A DNA stretch of 64,000 bases from NCBI GenBank assembly GCA_036583965.1, contig JAZBQD010000028.1, forward strand, positions 310,001-374,000, given 5' to 3'. Position 1 is the stretch's first letter. The number at the start of each line of letters is the position of its first letter. A program made the position numbers and the translations under genes. This document shows, piece after piece, positions 34,683-46,813 of this stretch. The notes under the pieces are model-generated. The model saw only the letters and a list, made by a program, of their open reading frames with translations. It was not told the origin of the DNA and did no database searches. Origin of the DNA: Prunella strophiata (lineage: Eukaryota; Chordata; Aves; Passeriformes; Prunellidae).

Positions 34683-35400
34683 CTGGTAAAGGTTCAGCAA
34701 GGCCAAGAGCTGGGCCACCACAAGTCTGCAGTGCTCCAGACAGGGGCAGAGTGGCTGAAAATGCCTGACAGAACAGGACCTGTGGGTGCTGGTCAGCCAT
34801 GGCTGAACATGAGCCAGGTGTGCCCTGCGGCCCAAAAGGCCAATGGCACGTGGCCTGGACCCGTGTGGCCAGCAGGACCAGTGACTGTCCCCCTGCACTC
34901 AGCACTGGAGAGGCCACACACCACATCCTGTGCATGGTTCTGGGTCCCTCACTACAAGAAAGACCCTGAGGGGCTGCAATGAGTCCAGAGAGGGGAACAG
35001 AGCTGGGGAAGGGTTGGAGCACCAGGCTGGTGAGGAGCAGCTGAGGGAGCTGGAGGGGGGCTTAGCCTGCAGAAATGGAGGCTCAGGGGAGACCTCATTT
35101 CTCTCATGGGATGGGAGTCAGTCTCTTCTCCAAGGTAACAACTGATAGGGTGAGTAAATGGCCTCAAGTTGCACCAGGGGAGGTTTAGATTGGATGTTAG
35201 GAAAAATATTTCCACCAGAAGTGTGAGTCAGGCACTGGCACAGGGTGCTCAGGACAGCAGTGGCATCACCATACCTGGAGGGATTTAAAAGACATGTAAA
35301 TGTGGCACTCAGGGACATGGGTCAGTGGTGAGCTTGGAACCGCTGGGTTATTGCTGGACTCAATAATTTTACAGGTCTTTCCAACCTCAGTGACAATTAC
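34683..35400 (+). mobile_element. CR1 LINE, 5'-truncated 3' end
   Basis: The end of CR1 ORF2 and its 3' UTR. Recognisable blocks are GGACCTGTGGGTGCTGG, GTGGCCAGCAGGACCAG, CCCTCACTACAAGAAAGAC, GCTGAGGGAGCTGGAGG, CCTCAAGTTGCACCAGGGG, GGTTTAGATTGGATGTTAGG and GGTCTTTCCAACCTCA. The coding part is degraded. The terminal 8-mer repeats are absent or eroded. It is an ordinary 5'-truncated copy, antisense to CLSTN2 and clearly more decayed than the CR1 at 1-2790. Confidence 0.92.
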
Positions 35401-38400
35401 ATGCTCAGGCAAACTTGTGATTCCTTCTGGAATGGAGATCACATTGCTGTGTCTAGGACACGTCTGGATGTGTGACTACACACATGGATTTGTTTCTGAA
35501 ACCATCTGTTAACTTCAACTATGTTTTAAAGAGATGAATTGTTTCCCTCAAGCGCTATGAAATGATGCAGCTCCATAATACAGAGATGCTACAGAAAAAG
35601 CATAGGGGTGACAAAGAGGTCACATCTCATTAAACAGCAGAGAGAGCACACAAAAGTGTTCTACAAGCTCAGTAAGAAGAAAAGCTTCAATTCTGTCTTG
35701 TACCTTTTAGGTAGCAGTAAATTAAACGTGAAGCTCAAATCTCTGGGAAACCAGGCTTCATTAGTTTGCTGCTGACAAAATTAATCATTTACATTTATAT
35801 ACTGTTCTAATTTTATTACTCTCTAGATTTTTATTACACTTCCATGTGTGTATTTCTCCAACATGCAAATCAACATAGATAATCCTTTATTTTAAATTAA
35901 GGTTGCAGTTTTATACTTCCTGAGGTTAGCACAGAGACCCTGGAAGATCCCAAAGTGCCTAAGAATCAAAGTCCCAGGATCACATGGCAAATCCACTCCC
36001 ACATTAAAGGAGACAAAACCCCTGTTCAGGACAGATGCATATCAAATTTTGATGCAAAGAACAGACAGAAATGCCATGATCCAGGTGTTACAGTGACCTC
36101 CAAAGCTTTGAACATGAATGACAATAGCACTGCTGTTTCCTTAGGAGTGTCCTTCAAGAACCTAATTCAGCTCCATGGATCCATCAAGTCCTAACAGGAT
36201 GGACCTGACTGCCACCACTGAAAAAGAATCTCCATACACTACATGCCACCAGCAGGCTTCCAAGAATTTTGTATGCGGATTTGCTTGCGGCATGACTTTC
36301 CTCTTGTTCTAACTAAAAGTTTGTAAACAAAATTGAAATACTCTCAGTATGAATTAAATTTGAATCTTTAAGGCTTTACATGCAGATGGAAATCCAAATA
36401 CAGGCACGCTGTTCTTGGAAAATTTATCAGCCAAGATTTCTCCTGGCACTTAGATGGCCACCTGCAAATAAATACCCACTGGGACACTGCTCAGTTTGCT
36501 GTTTTCTCAGAAATACAGCACTGACCCATGACCTGCTGTCAATGTCAGATTTTCCAATAACTTTTTTTAGGGGTTGCTGTTTCTCTGTTTTTTTTTATAA
36601 TCCAGCCTTCCACAATAACAGCTGAATACAAGTTTCTCTGCTGGAATTCTGCAAACACCTCCTGCAGCACAGAGCTGGTGACCTTTTGAGTGTCTCTGTT
36701 CCACTGGGAAGGTTTACAGCTTTGACAAGTTTTTCTATCACAGGCTGTTGCTACTGTTTAAATAATTACTGAATGCAGAAGGAAGAAAAGGGCAGTTGTT
36801 TGGGAAAATGAGGCAAAGTAATAATTAGAGATGCAAAATATCTGTAAGGATAGGAAGAAAAAATAAGGTAGTAACTCCTGTATATGCTTTTCCAGCTCAT
36901 TTAAGTCAATGCTATTAAACTCACACTGCAATACTAAATTTCAGGAAGCAATACTGAAATCATTAATAGAGGGAGGCATTCATGCCTTAATAACAAAAAT
37001 TATTATTTCCTCATATCTAATTTTATGGGCAACACGCTCTGCAAAGAAAGAGCATAAATCCACTGCTACGCTTCCTGTTCCATGGATTTGAAAACTGGAA
37101 GAGGGGGAAACTGCACTTGCACTTGCAATTGCACAAGCAATTCATTGTTGAGATAAGCTCACACCAAATGAACCAGACTTCATCCTTCTGCTGAAGCAGG
37201 GACCAGCTGCTCAGGATAAAAAGATAGTTCTGTGGGCCACATTACAGCAGCAGTTATATCTTGGATTCCTCCTGGCTTCACAATAAATTTCCGTACTCTA
37301 CGATTTTGTTTACATAAATGTTGCTTAAAAAGTGTGATTTTTCTGGACAAACTGTGATTTTAGTGAGATATCTGACCACATTGCTCTGTTGGAATCCCCC
37401 AGTACTGAGATGCACAACACGTCCCACTCAGGTCTGCACTCCAGCTCAAATGATGGAGAACTGATAGATCTTTATTTGAAAACTGCAATAAACATTGAGG
37501 TGGATTAGAAAAATAAGTAACAAGAAGATAAATTTTTGTGCACATAAAGATGTGCTTAATTAATTAATTATTGACTGTGCCTTTTGCAAACACCCTCTAC
37601 TCTAAACGCATAGAAATATAAAATATTCTTTCCTTCCTCCCATCAATCAAACCCTTATCAAATTAACACTCTATTGCAAATAATTTGAAACATTTCTTAA
37701 TTCTTTCTAAAATCTGCCAGATTCAAGAGAGTCAAAAAAGGAAGTGTGATTTTAAGAACAGCAGCAAAAAAGCATAGTTTTCTAATCAATGTGTGGAGCT
37801 CCATGCCCATTTCACCAATGGAAGGCTTTGTCAGCATCAAGTTTCATGTTTGGAAGTGTCCTGTGGATTCAGGAGTGCATCCAGTGCCACACAGCAACAC
37901 ACCCAACACACAGGAACTGCTGTCCCATTTAGTTACAGTGCTGTAGGGCACAGCACGGTGTCTCTAACAGTTACATAAGCATCACTGAGAAATAAATATT
38001 TCTCATACCAGCCTTAGCATTTTTTACAATACCACATTATAATGCACAATTTGAAAAATTAATCCTGCAACCGTGTAGTTAAGCCTGTGCAAAAAACACA
38101 TTAATAAAAGGAACTTTATCCTCCAGGAACCAAGTGAAGCTGTGAATTACACAGTTCCCATCTGGGTCATTTTCTGATCTCCTTTTGTACATGTGTCAAT
38201 AACAATCACAAACACTTCTGGGTCATTGTCTTCACACACATTACCTGCATTCTTTGGGCAGTGCTCACTCAAGGCTGCAATGTCTGTAGTTGTGGCTGCA
38301 GCTTTGCTGCTGCTGCAGCAGAACAAAAAGCACTTTGCTTCAGACACTCCTCTTCCAGGAAACTCAGAGGCCCAGATGCTCCCACTGCCCTAATTCTACA

Positions 38401-41400
38401 TTTGTGCCTGAAAGATGGGTCACAAAGCTATTTCTCCTCTAGATTAGTGAAGTCTACACATAGAAAAATAGGTGATAACTTGCCTTATGAGGCCCTGACC
38501 CAATTTAGTGTGTATATAATTAAAAAAAAAAAAAAAAAAGGTGAACCTATTTTTAAAAGAGTGACCTACAGGTATCTGCACATAAAATTATAAAGGTTAT
38601 TACAATGCTTGCAATAATTTCCTGCCACTAAGTATTACTGAGCAGTTAAAGAACAAATGCTAATAAAATATGTAAAAGTAGCTATGATGTATAATGTTCC
38701 TAAGATTTTCAAATTAAATAGAGACCTAGAATTAGGAATCTTGGTTAGCCAATACATATTGCTTACAGAATTCCTACAATCCAACAGGCAAACCTAACAC
38801 AAATATTTCCCTTCAGCACGATAGGTGTTCCTACATGACCTGCTAGATCTGGCTCCCTTGTGAGATACACAGAGATAAATAAGAAAATGAACATCACCAT
38901 GTCACACTCAGAGTAGAAAATCAGCAGCTGTTTAGTCTGCAGAGGACTCAGCAGACTGACAGAAAGCCTTACTTTTTAATTAAACTGCTTTCCCTAGGGC
39001 CTTATATCAAGGCAGACAATTTTTGAGATAAAGCAGCTTGGAAAATGTTGAATTTATTAAATTATTATTTCCCTGAATAATTTTAAAGGCATTCTTTTGG
39101 GGCATAGTTAGCTAATTCAAAGCACACAGTGAATGATCAATCAGTTTTTCTGTTTCTTTTGAATCAAGAGTTAGCTCTAACTTGAGAGCTATATCAGGAA
39201 CTTTGGACTGGCTAGCACATAATTTAAACAGCAGACTCAACCATGCAAACCAGAGGAGAGCCAAGTACTAGGAGCTAGGGCTGTCTTGCAAAAATAACAA
39301 CCATAAAATAACTCCAGTATTATACTTGAATAATTGTGGAGCGTGCATGGCATTGGCCGCCTATGAGATGAGTTCAAAGGGAAAGTATGGGTCTTTTAAT
39401 TGGCTCCTAAACCCTTGGTAAAACACACAGTAAAATTTCAAAGATGCATTAGGGGTTTTAGGACTCTTCCACCTTTTGCCCACAAAAACACACATGAGAT
39501 GCAAGGCATTGAGTGAGAGGCTAAGAAAGGGATAAAGTGCTCACACATCCTCAAGTTTTCACTCAGCTATTTACTTTGCTGTGTCCCCACAGAAGCAGAT
39601 TAAATAAAAAAATTTAGGAACATTAATTTAATCTTGGCATGGAGCCTGGACACAAGGGATTAGTCTATGCATCCTGCAGCAGAGTAGAGCAATGAGTTTA
39701 ACTGTTACAAGAGTACCATATGGTTCCTCCTGATCATGGCTTTTTTTCATTTGTCTTTACTTCCACTTGCCTACCTTTAAACAATCTGAAATACTGAGCT
39801 CCTGATGTAAAGTCACAATTTGGATTGGATCTCTAGACATGGTAAGTTGCTTTGGACACAAATACCTCTGCGACAAAGCATCATCTCAAATGAAAAGCAA
39901 CAGTCAAAACTATAACATCTGGCTTTTTACCAGAATGGAAATCATGTAGTGAAGATAACAAAATTAATCAAAAGAAAAAGTAAATGCACATCTTCCTAAA
40001 AGACCAGTTGTTCTCTAATTTGTTTGGACACTTAGAATTGCTTCTTGTATTTCTAACAAAATATATTCAGTTTATGCTATTTCTCTGAGGCTCACAGTCT
40101 CCACCTCTTTTGTTCTATTGAGTTTAATGTTTCCTACTACACTTTTTATAAAGAGAAGTGTTGGTGCCTTTTTATACTGTGTTGGTTTTAAGCGCAAGGT
40201 TGCTCCCCGCTAGCCCAGTACTCCAGGAGACAGCTCCAGCCACTGACCAGAGTTCAGGCAGCCAGCAAATGTCTGTGTTTTTGTGTAGAACAGGCTTGTT
40301 GGGTCACTCCCAGGAAGCAGTGGCAGTGTCACTCCCAGGAAGCTCAGGAGAACATGGTTTTTCAGACAAAGTAATCCAAGACTCCCCAGCACAGCTTTGG
40401 GCAGAGCTGCCTTCACTTGCTCAGGCTCTGTGTCTGACACGAGAGGTGGGAGAATCTGAGCTGTGTGAGCTGAATATCTCAGTACTTCCAGCTGCCTGTG
40501 GGCAACCCCTACTCGACATGTTGCTCCTTATTCCCAGCTTTTCATTCTCCTAACAGCAGCACAAATGGCTAAGCAGCGCAAAATCCCATCTTTTTCTGAT
40601 ACTGTAACTAATTCTTACTCAGAGTTTAGTAAGATCCTTGTTTTTCAATGCAGGAGTGCCAGCTTGAAGAGATCCTGATATATTCCATTATTTAGATGGG
40701 GACTACAGCCACCAAAACAATTCCAGAAGCACAGCCCCATGCCACAATATTTATAATGGCAGGGGGATTGTGCTCCAGTAAATCTCAGACTGATTGCAAA
40801 CACGGCTCTTTCATGGAATGGTATGGTCAGTAGCAGAATAAAGTAACTTTTCCTACATGGAAACTTAGATTAAGGTTTTTATACTCTCACTGACATGAAA
40901 ATAACTATAATGGATATACAAACTGCAGCTGTGTTGAGCCTAAAGATACAGGACAGCAATTAACAACTTCATTGTAAAAATAGGGGCTCTGTACCTTCTA
41001 GGATTTTACACTGGGATATCTTATCTATATTAATTATTCAGCAATGCAAAGAACTTTGCTTTCTAGACTGTAAGTTCAAAATCACAGTGAGCTCAAAATT
41101 CTGGGGTTTATACTTTTTATCATTGAACCCACTGAAAACTCCTATTTATTTGCTATATCTCTTAGATGTTATCCTATTTCTTGCCGTCTTGGGCAGGGGC
41201 TCCACAGAAGACAGAAATGGTGTTGCTCAGCAGCTTTGAAGATGGTGTTAGCTTTTTCCCCCAATGTGAAATGAAAAACTATTCGAAACTTTTCATGAAA
41301 GTGAGCTGTGTCAAAAATAGTTTTCAGAGAAAGGTCAGACTCTCAATCCAGTCCTCTCAAAACCCCACTCAGCACTGCAGAAATGGCAGAAACATCAAAA

Positions 41401-42184
41401 CATAAAAAAAAATCCACCAAATGATTCTACTTCAGTACAATTACATTTTTAATAAACCATATTTATGCCAGCTCCACTATAAATATTTAATGACTTTGCT
41501 CTTTCTCTTTGACTCCTGCTCCAAGTCTGCTGCCCACTTCTGGCTGTATTAGTCTGAGAGGTGCTTGTGACTTTTAGGAAAAAAGTCCTTCCTTGCTTCT
41601 TCACACATGTAGGAGCCTGGACTGCCAGTCCTGAAAACATGCAACACTGCAATGGGGTTGGGACTTCACCATCAGATTTAGCTCCAACTTTGTGTGAACT
41701 TGGCCTTCCTAGGATTTCCTAATTGCTGGATTTATTGTCCTCAAAGCATGCCTGGTCTTGCAAACATTTCAGTGTCTGGGGATGTAGCAGGGTAATTGTT
41801 CCCTCACTTTTTGCCTCAGATCAGCCTCTGAGTAAGTCTCTGCTGCAAATGCAAAACAGAAATCTTCAGGAAATGACAAAAACTCTGAATGACACTGAAT
41901 TCAGTGGAATCCAATGTGAAACAAACCATGTTGTGGACACATATTTCAGTTTCACCTCTACAGTGAAATATTTGTGGATTCATGACCTATTCATTTAAAT
42001 TACTTGAAATCCTTATTTATATTGGGATATTTTGTATTTCTAAGAGTTAAGACTGCTGCAGGAGTTTTGAGAGGTCTGGACATAAGTATAGCCATAAGTC
42101 TTTGCATAGCAAACTCTTTTAATGCTTTATAATGTGAACTTCCAAGGACAGTTGTGTATTGATTTTTTGAGCAAATGAGATACC

Positions 42185-42189
<5 letters not shown>

Positions 42190-42232
<43 letters not shown>
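42190..42232. repeat. Homopolymer A43
   Basis: An uninterrupted run of 43 A. It has no poly(A) signal or recognisable retrogene directly upstream. Confidence 0.95.
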
Positions 42233-42234
<2 letters not shown>

Positions 42235-44007
42235 CTACCTGAAAACATAGCTGAAGTTAAAAGTACAGGATCTTACTGATTATTTACAAATTTTGCACTG
42301 CTATCAATGGCAAAAGGCAACCCCTTCCTCAGTGCTGGTAAAATCCATAATTGTTAAAGTCTAAATTAACCTTGGTTACCCAAAGTGCAATAAAACTAAA
42401 GGTTGTAGTACAGAAATGAACAGAGATATCGCAGATACCAGCAGCTGTTATGAATAATATCAAGCACAGTTCTTGCTGAGAGATTATTTTTCCACTTAGT
42501 CTGTATTCCACCGCCACTTTCATTCTAGAAAGTGAAGAACCAAAGCTTATTTTTTATGCTTTAGGAGCTATGGCTGAACTACAGGTGCAATTTAACTTTT
42601 AATCTGAAATTAACAGAATGAAAGATGCAACTATTAAAACCAAACATGCAATATAAAGCAATAAAAAAGTAACACCATGTAAGTTCCAAAATAATAAATC
42701 ATTCCAGCAATTCAGAAAGTGCAAATAAATATCTATGTAGTTTCTGTTTAACTGTTCCTCAACACTGTAAAGAAACAAATTATATTTGCAGTTTCTGAAG
42801 TAAATTATAATAATAATGTGAATATATCTAGCAGGAAACGCAATGTGTTTTATCAAGAGGTATAGTAATTCAAAGCCAGTTTTGTAGTTACCACTCAACA
42901 ACACTGAGTGGCATTTACATTTATACCTTCACAGGTGGTCAAACAGAATTTGGCTGTCACAGAACACCCTTATGAATGCTCAGCTCTGGCCCTGGGAAGC
43001 AAGTGCTGTATTGACACAGTTTTTAGAACAGCCATTTACAGACCTGAAATTTTGGGTGATAAATGTGTTTTTGGAAGGAGGAACTGAGTAACTGCTTGTC
43101 AAGGCATTTGCTGAAAACAGCTTCTCTGCTAGCTTTTATTCCATATATTTCTGAACATTCTTGATTTAATTTTAAAGTGGTATTTTCTCTCAGTGAATAT
43201 GGTGCAAAGCTGTCTTTCAGGAATGATCAATAATGGCAGTGTTATCTGTACTGGCTGGGTTATTTCACTCCAAGTCACCCCTGCTTGCCCTGAGGACACA
43301 AATGCCCCAGAGAGTATCCTCTCCTCTCAGCCCTGCAGCACACAATTCACACCAAGCCACCATGATCATCATCATTCTCCTGCCACAGCATTAGCAGCCT
43401 TATTTACTGGAAACCTCATTTCCAGATGTACTGAGTAAATGCTGATCCTTGGGGATTCACTGGAAACTGCAGGTGATTACAAAGCCTAAAGACCAGGCTG
43501 TCTGTCATGATATCTGAGCTAAGAAACAGAATCGTACAAGTGGCTTCAAGGGCATATTCTGAACGCAGAGGGATTAAACAGTTGTCAGGGAGAGCCCAAG
43601 GAATCGTTATTCTCATTACATACTTAGAACATTTTGTCTCTGTAAGACTGGGTTTATAGATGTAACAGTCAAAAAAAGCTTGTGATTTGTTTGCAAACTG
43701 AGCACAAAGGAAATACTAAAACAGAGTGACAAACAAAGCACTGCTTTAAGAACTCCTGGAAATGAAATAACACAGGGCATTAGCCATGCTTGTGCCAAGG
43801 CTCTTGTCTGCAGGGCAGAGTTGCACACCATGAGATGATGGGGACCATCTCACAAAACCCAGCAAACACCTGGGAACAACTAGGATTCAGGACCAAAAAT
43901 TGTCCACTTGCACATCTACTTGTTTCCTGGCATGGCTCTCTGGGCAGGGTGCTCTCCTGGGGACCAAAAGGAACCCAGAGAAACAGGGTGCTTTCAAGCA
44001 AGTAAAT

Positions 44008-44055
44008 CTCACCTGAGTGAAGTTCTTCAAACTCACCTGAGTGAAGTTCTTCAAA
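44008..44055. repeat. 24-bp tandem duplication (2 copies)
   Basis: Two perfect adjacent copies of a 24-bp unit beginning CTCACCTGAGTG, with period 24 (44008 and 44032). Confidence 0.9.
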
Positions 44056-45804
44056 CACTCTGAAAACACATTAACATCAGTTCTGTGGTAAATGAAAAAT
44101 AAGCAGCCTCAACTGGCAAAATCCCAGCAATGACCCTCATGATCATCACATAATCAGCACACTATGGCTGTCAAAATTACTTATCAGATACAATGACAGC
44201 TCACTTGGCAGATTATAACTACTTAAAGAGCTATAATTGCACAGAGATATGCAGCTGAGGAGCCCTTGAAGAATTTTGAATATTACAGGATTGATAAAAT
44301 AGATGATAATTAAAGGAAAGTTATTAAATCACTTCGCATTTTTCACAAGTTGCGATTTTCAAATTACCAAGTGTGCCAACTTTTACATCTACAAACCACA
44401 TTTTGCAAGACAGGGTAAAAAAAAAGCTTCCCAGCTGTGGCACTGGTACAAAAGTGTGTGTGATAAAGTCTGAAAGGAACACATTTGGCCCATTTCAGGT
44501 AGAGCAGCAGCTCTTTCTCTTACCCGGAATTCAGGGAATTCTCCAAAAAGCACATATGGCTATGTATGCACTGTGAGAGCAGGTGGGAAAATGCCAATAA
44601 AACCCAAACATACAGAAACTTCCTGGCTCGAAAGGAGATGAACCCTTGCTATCTACCCCTGCACATCAGGAAAGTCAGTGACACCAAGGAGTGACTACAA
44701 CTTTAATCATGTGTCAGGCTTGTTTGGTCTTTTCAAATGGTTTCCTCTGGTTTCCTTTCCACAGTGGAACAAATGTGTGAACCCTGGGGTGCAAAAACTG
44801 CTTACACCATCGAGCTCTGCTCCAGGCAGTCATTTTGGATATTCTCTTCTCCCTCCTCTTTTTTTTTTTCTTTTTTGTTTTGTAGAAGTTTTACATTCTG
44901 GGTAGAAGGCAATCAGGTAACAGAACTGATAATGACCTTTTTCTTGGTTTTACTGATGAACTGGATGATGAACTAGATCTCTCCCATATCAGTTTATTCA
45001 TTGCATTTTTCCACTAACTTCAGGAAAAAGTTGTCTGCTTTTACAGCTGGAAGGGAACAAAATAAGCACAATAATGCCCAGTGACAGATGCAAATGAGGC
45101 ATTCTGGGAGGGAATTCCAGAGCATTAATGCCTTTTTCCACTGTGAACAACACACCAACATTTATTGTTTCAATAGTGCATATCCACTGCATGTGTAAAA
45201 AACTGTGCAAGAGTCTGTGTAAATTCACTGAAGATCTCAAAAGCATAGTTTAAAAGTTATTTTTACTGCTACCAGTCGCTAGTACAGTGACCTATAAATC
45301 AAGGATACATGGATAAAATCACACCCAGAAAGTGTATCCATTGGCCATGACAGAGGAATAAACAGGTGTTTTTACACAATATCCAGGGCACCTGCCCTGA
45401 ATTACGTTCTCTTAGCCTACAAATGGAAGTAAAATATGGATGTGGAAAGGATTATATGAAAACACAACCACAGTGCTACTCTGACAGGACCTTTTGAAGG
45501 ATGTTTGACAGATTGTGCTATCCAGGAATGAGAGATACCTTTGCTCTGATCATAAGGAAAAACAAACAATCAAACAAAAATAATCAGAAAATCTTTAGGC
45601 AATACTAGATTTGAAACAGTGAAAGCACCAATTCAAAATCACAAGAACAAAGTTTCCACACAACTGATGACAAAACATATAAAACACTAGAAAGATCTAG
45701 AAAAATCATTATTCCATTAATTCCTTGCTCTCCAGAGTAGAAGCTCTGAGGAGGTCATTGCCCACTAGTCTGTGTTTTGTTAGAGTATCTAAAGTATTTG
45801 GTTG

Positions 45805-46307
45805 TGTACTGGTTTGAAAGTAAAAACTAGGGAGACACTCTAAGTCAGAAATACAATTTAATAGAAAACTAAAATAAAATACATGCGAAGGAAAAAAAAA
45901 AAGGTAGAGAGGAAAAAAAAACAAAACAGAGTCAAAGTGTCACCTGATATCTTTCCCTCCCATGCTGGAGTGCTAATAGCAGTCCCAAAATGAAATGGTC
46001 CCACCCAAGCAGTGAGGCTGTCCTGTGTCCTAGGCAGAGCCGAAGAGCAGGACTGCCTCTTCTGTTTCAAAACCCAAACTTTATCCCTATGAAACTGCCT
46101 GGCCCTCCCCCTTGGGCAGAGCACCTCACAATGGACTATTGTAACTTCTATGAATTATGTGATAAGGCCTTGATGGGCCATTAACAGAGCCATTAACATG
46201 AGAATCCCGCAGCAGGAGGTAAGAGATAAGGAGAACACAGCTTCCTCCCAGTTTTAAAAGTACAAGGAGATGGTAATAGAATACATCTCGCATTGCAACC
46301 CAGGACA
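45805..46307 (-). repeat. 3' LTR of the ERVL-like provirus
   Basis: A 503-bp LTR. On the minus strand it runs from TGTCCTGGG to CCAGTACA. It aligns throughout with 21903-22434 in reverse complement but has diverged by substitutions and indels, including different A/T-rich runs near 45890-45925. Confidence 0.88.
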
Positions 46308-46406
46308 TAATCCACCCCTTATTCTATTACCATCTACATCATCTCCAAACCAATACCCTCTTAGAGACATATATATACATGTATGTACAGAATGAAAACC
46401 TTACAC

Positions 46407-46607
46407 TCAGTGGTCGCCCAAGGTTAGGTCCCCTTGTGGTACACAACGGGTTTCTCTGTCTTTCTGCATTACCCACCAAGTGTAACCAGGTCCTTGAGCA
46501 AAAACAATCCCACGGATGGGTTTGCCTTGGCCTGCGGTGGGATTAATCCAAACAGTCTTTCCTAAAATACCTTTCATGTGTACTACAGGGACTTTATCTC
46601 CATCCAC
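46407..46607 (-). pseudogene. ERVL-like pol: integrase C-terminal domain
   Basis: An open stretch of 66 codons on the minus strand includes HMKGILGKTVWINPTAGQGK, then FAQGPGYTWWVMQKD and CVPQGDL. It resembles the SH3-like C-terminal DNA-binding domain of ERVL-type integrases. It lies just upstream of the polypurine-like stretch (AATAAGGGGTGG, minus strand) and the LTR, which is where the end of pol falls in elements without env. The catalytic core is absent, so it is non-functional. Confidence 0.7.
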
Positions 46608-46813
46608 TAGTGTGCAAGAGTTCAGACTGGGCAGGACCAGCTCGATTGATGGATCCTCGGGTGTTGACCATCCAGGTGGCTTTTGCTAAATTTATTTCCC
46701 AGTTCTTGAAGGTCCTCTTGACTCCTGTTGGTCACATTCACTCTCACATTGGAGCAGAACACAGCACCTCTCATGGTGTTTGTGCAATGGCTGTAGCCAG
46801 AGCCAAGACCTAA

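Larger units (their letters stand above)
35401..45804. other. Long CLSTN2 intron segment
   Basis: AT-rich intron. It holds an 18-A run near 38522, a 43-A run at 42190-42232, a TTAATTAATTAATTA run near 37556, and a 24-bp x 2 tandem repeat at 44008-44055. No exon or RNA gene was recognised. The short open frames across the segment have no family resemblance. Confidence 0.5.
45805..46813 (-). mobile_element. Truncated ERVL-like provirus: integrase C-terminus plus 3' LTR
   Basis: On the minus strand, internal sequence (46813 to 46308) is followed by an LTR (46307 to 45805) of the same family as the solo LTR at 21903-22434. No 5' LTR was found to the right, so the provirus is 5'-truncated. The sequence between about 46610 and 47040 may still be internal but could not be assigned. 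It is sense relative to CLSTN2. Confidence 0.82.

Noticed and set aside
16528..37292. Shared CTTCACAATAAATTTC at 16531-16546 and 37276-37291, possibly LTR polyadenylation regions
   Set aside because: The match is only about 16 bases, flanking sequences do not align, and no LTR termini or duplications were found.
46610..46813. Plus-strand 67-codon open frame as a gene
   Set aside because: It lies opposite the internal region of the ERVL-like provirus and has no recognisable product.
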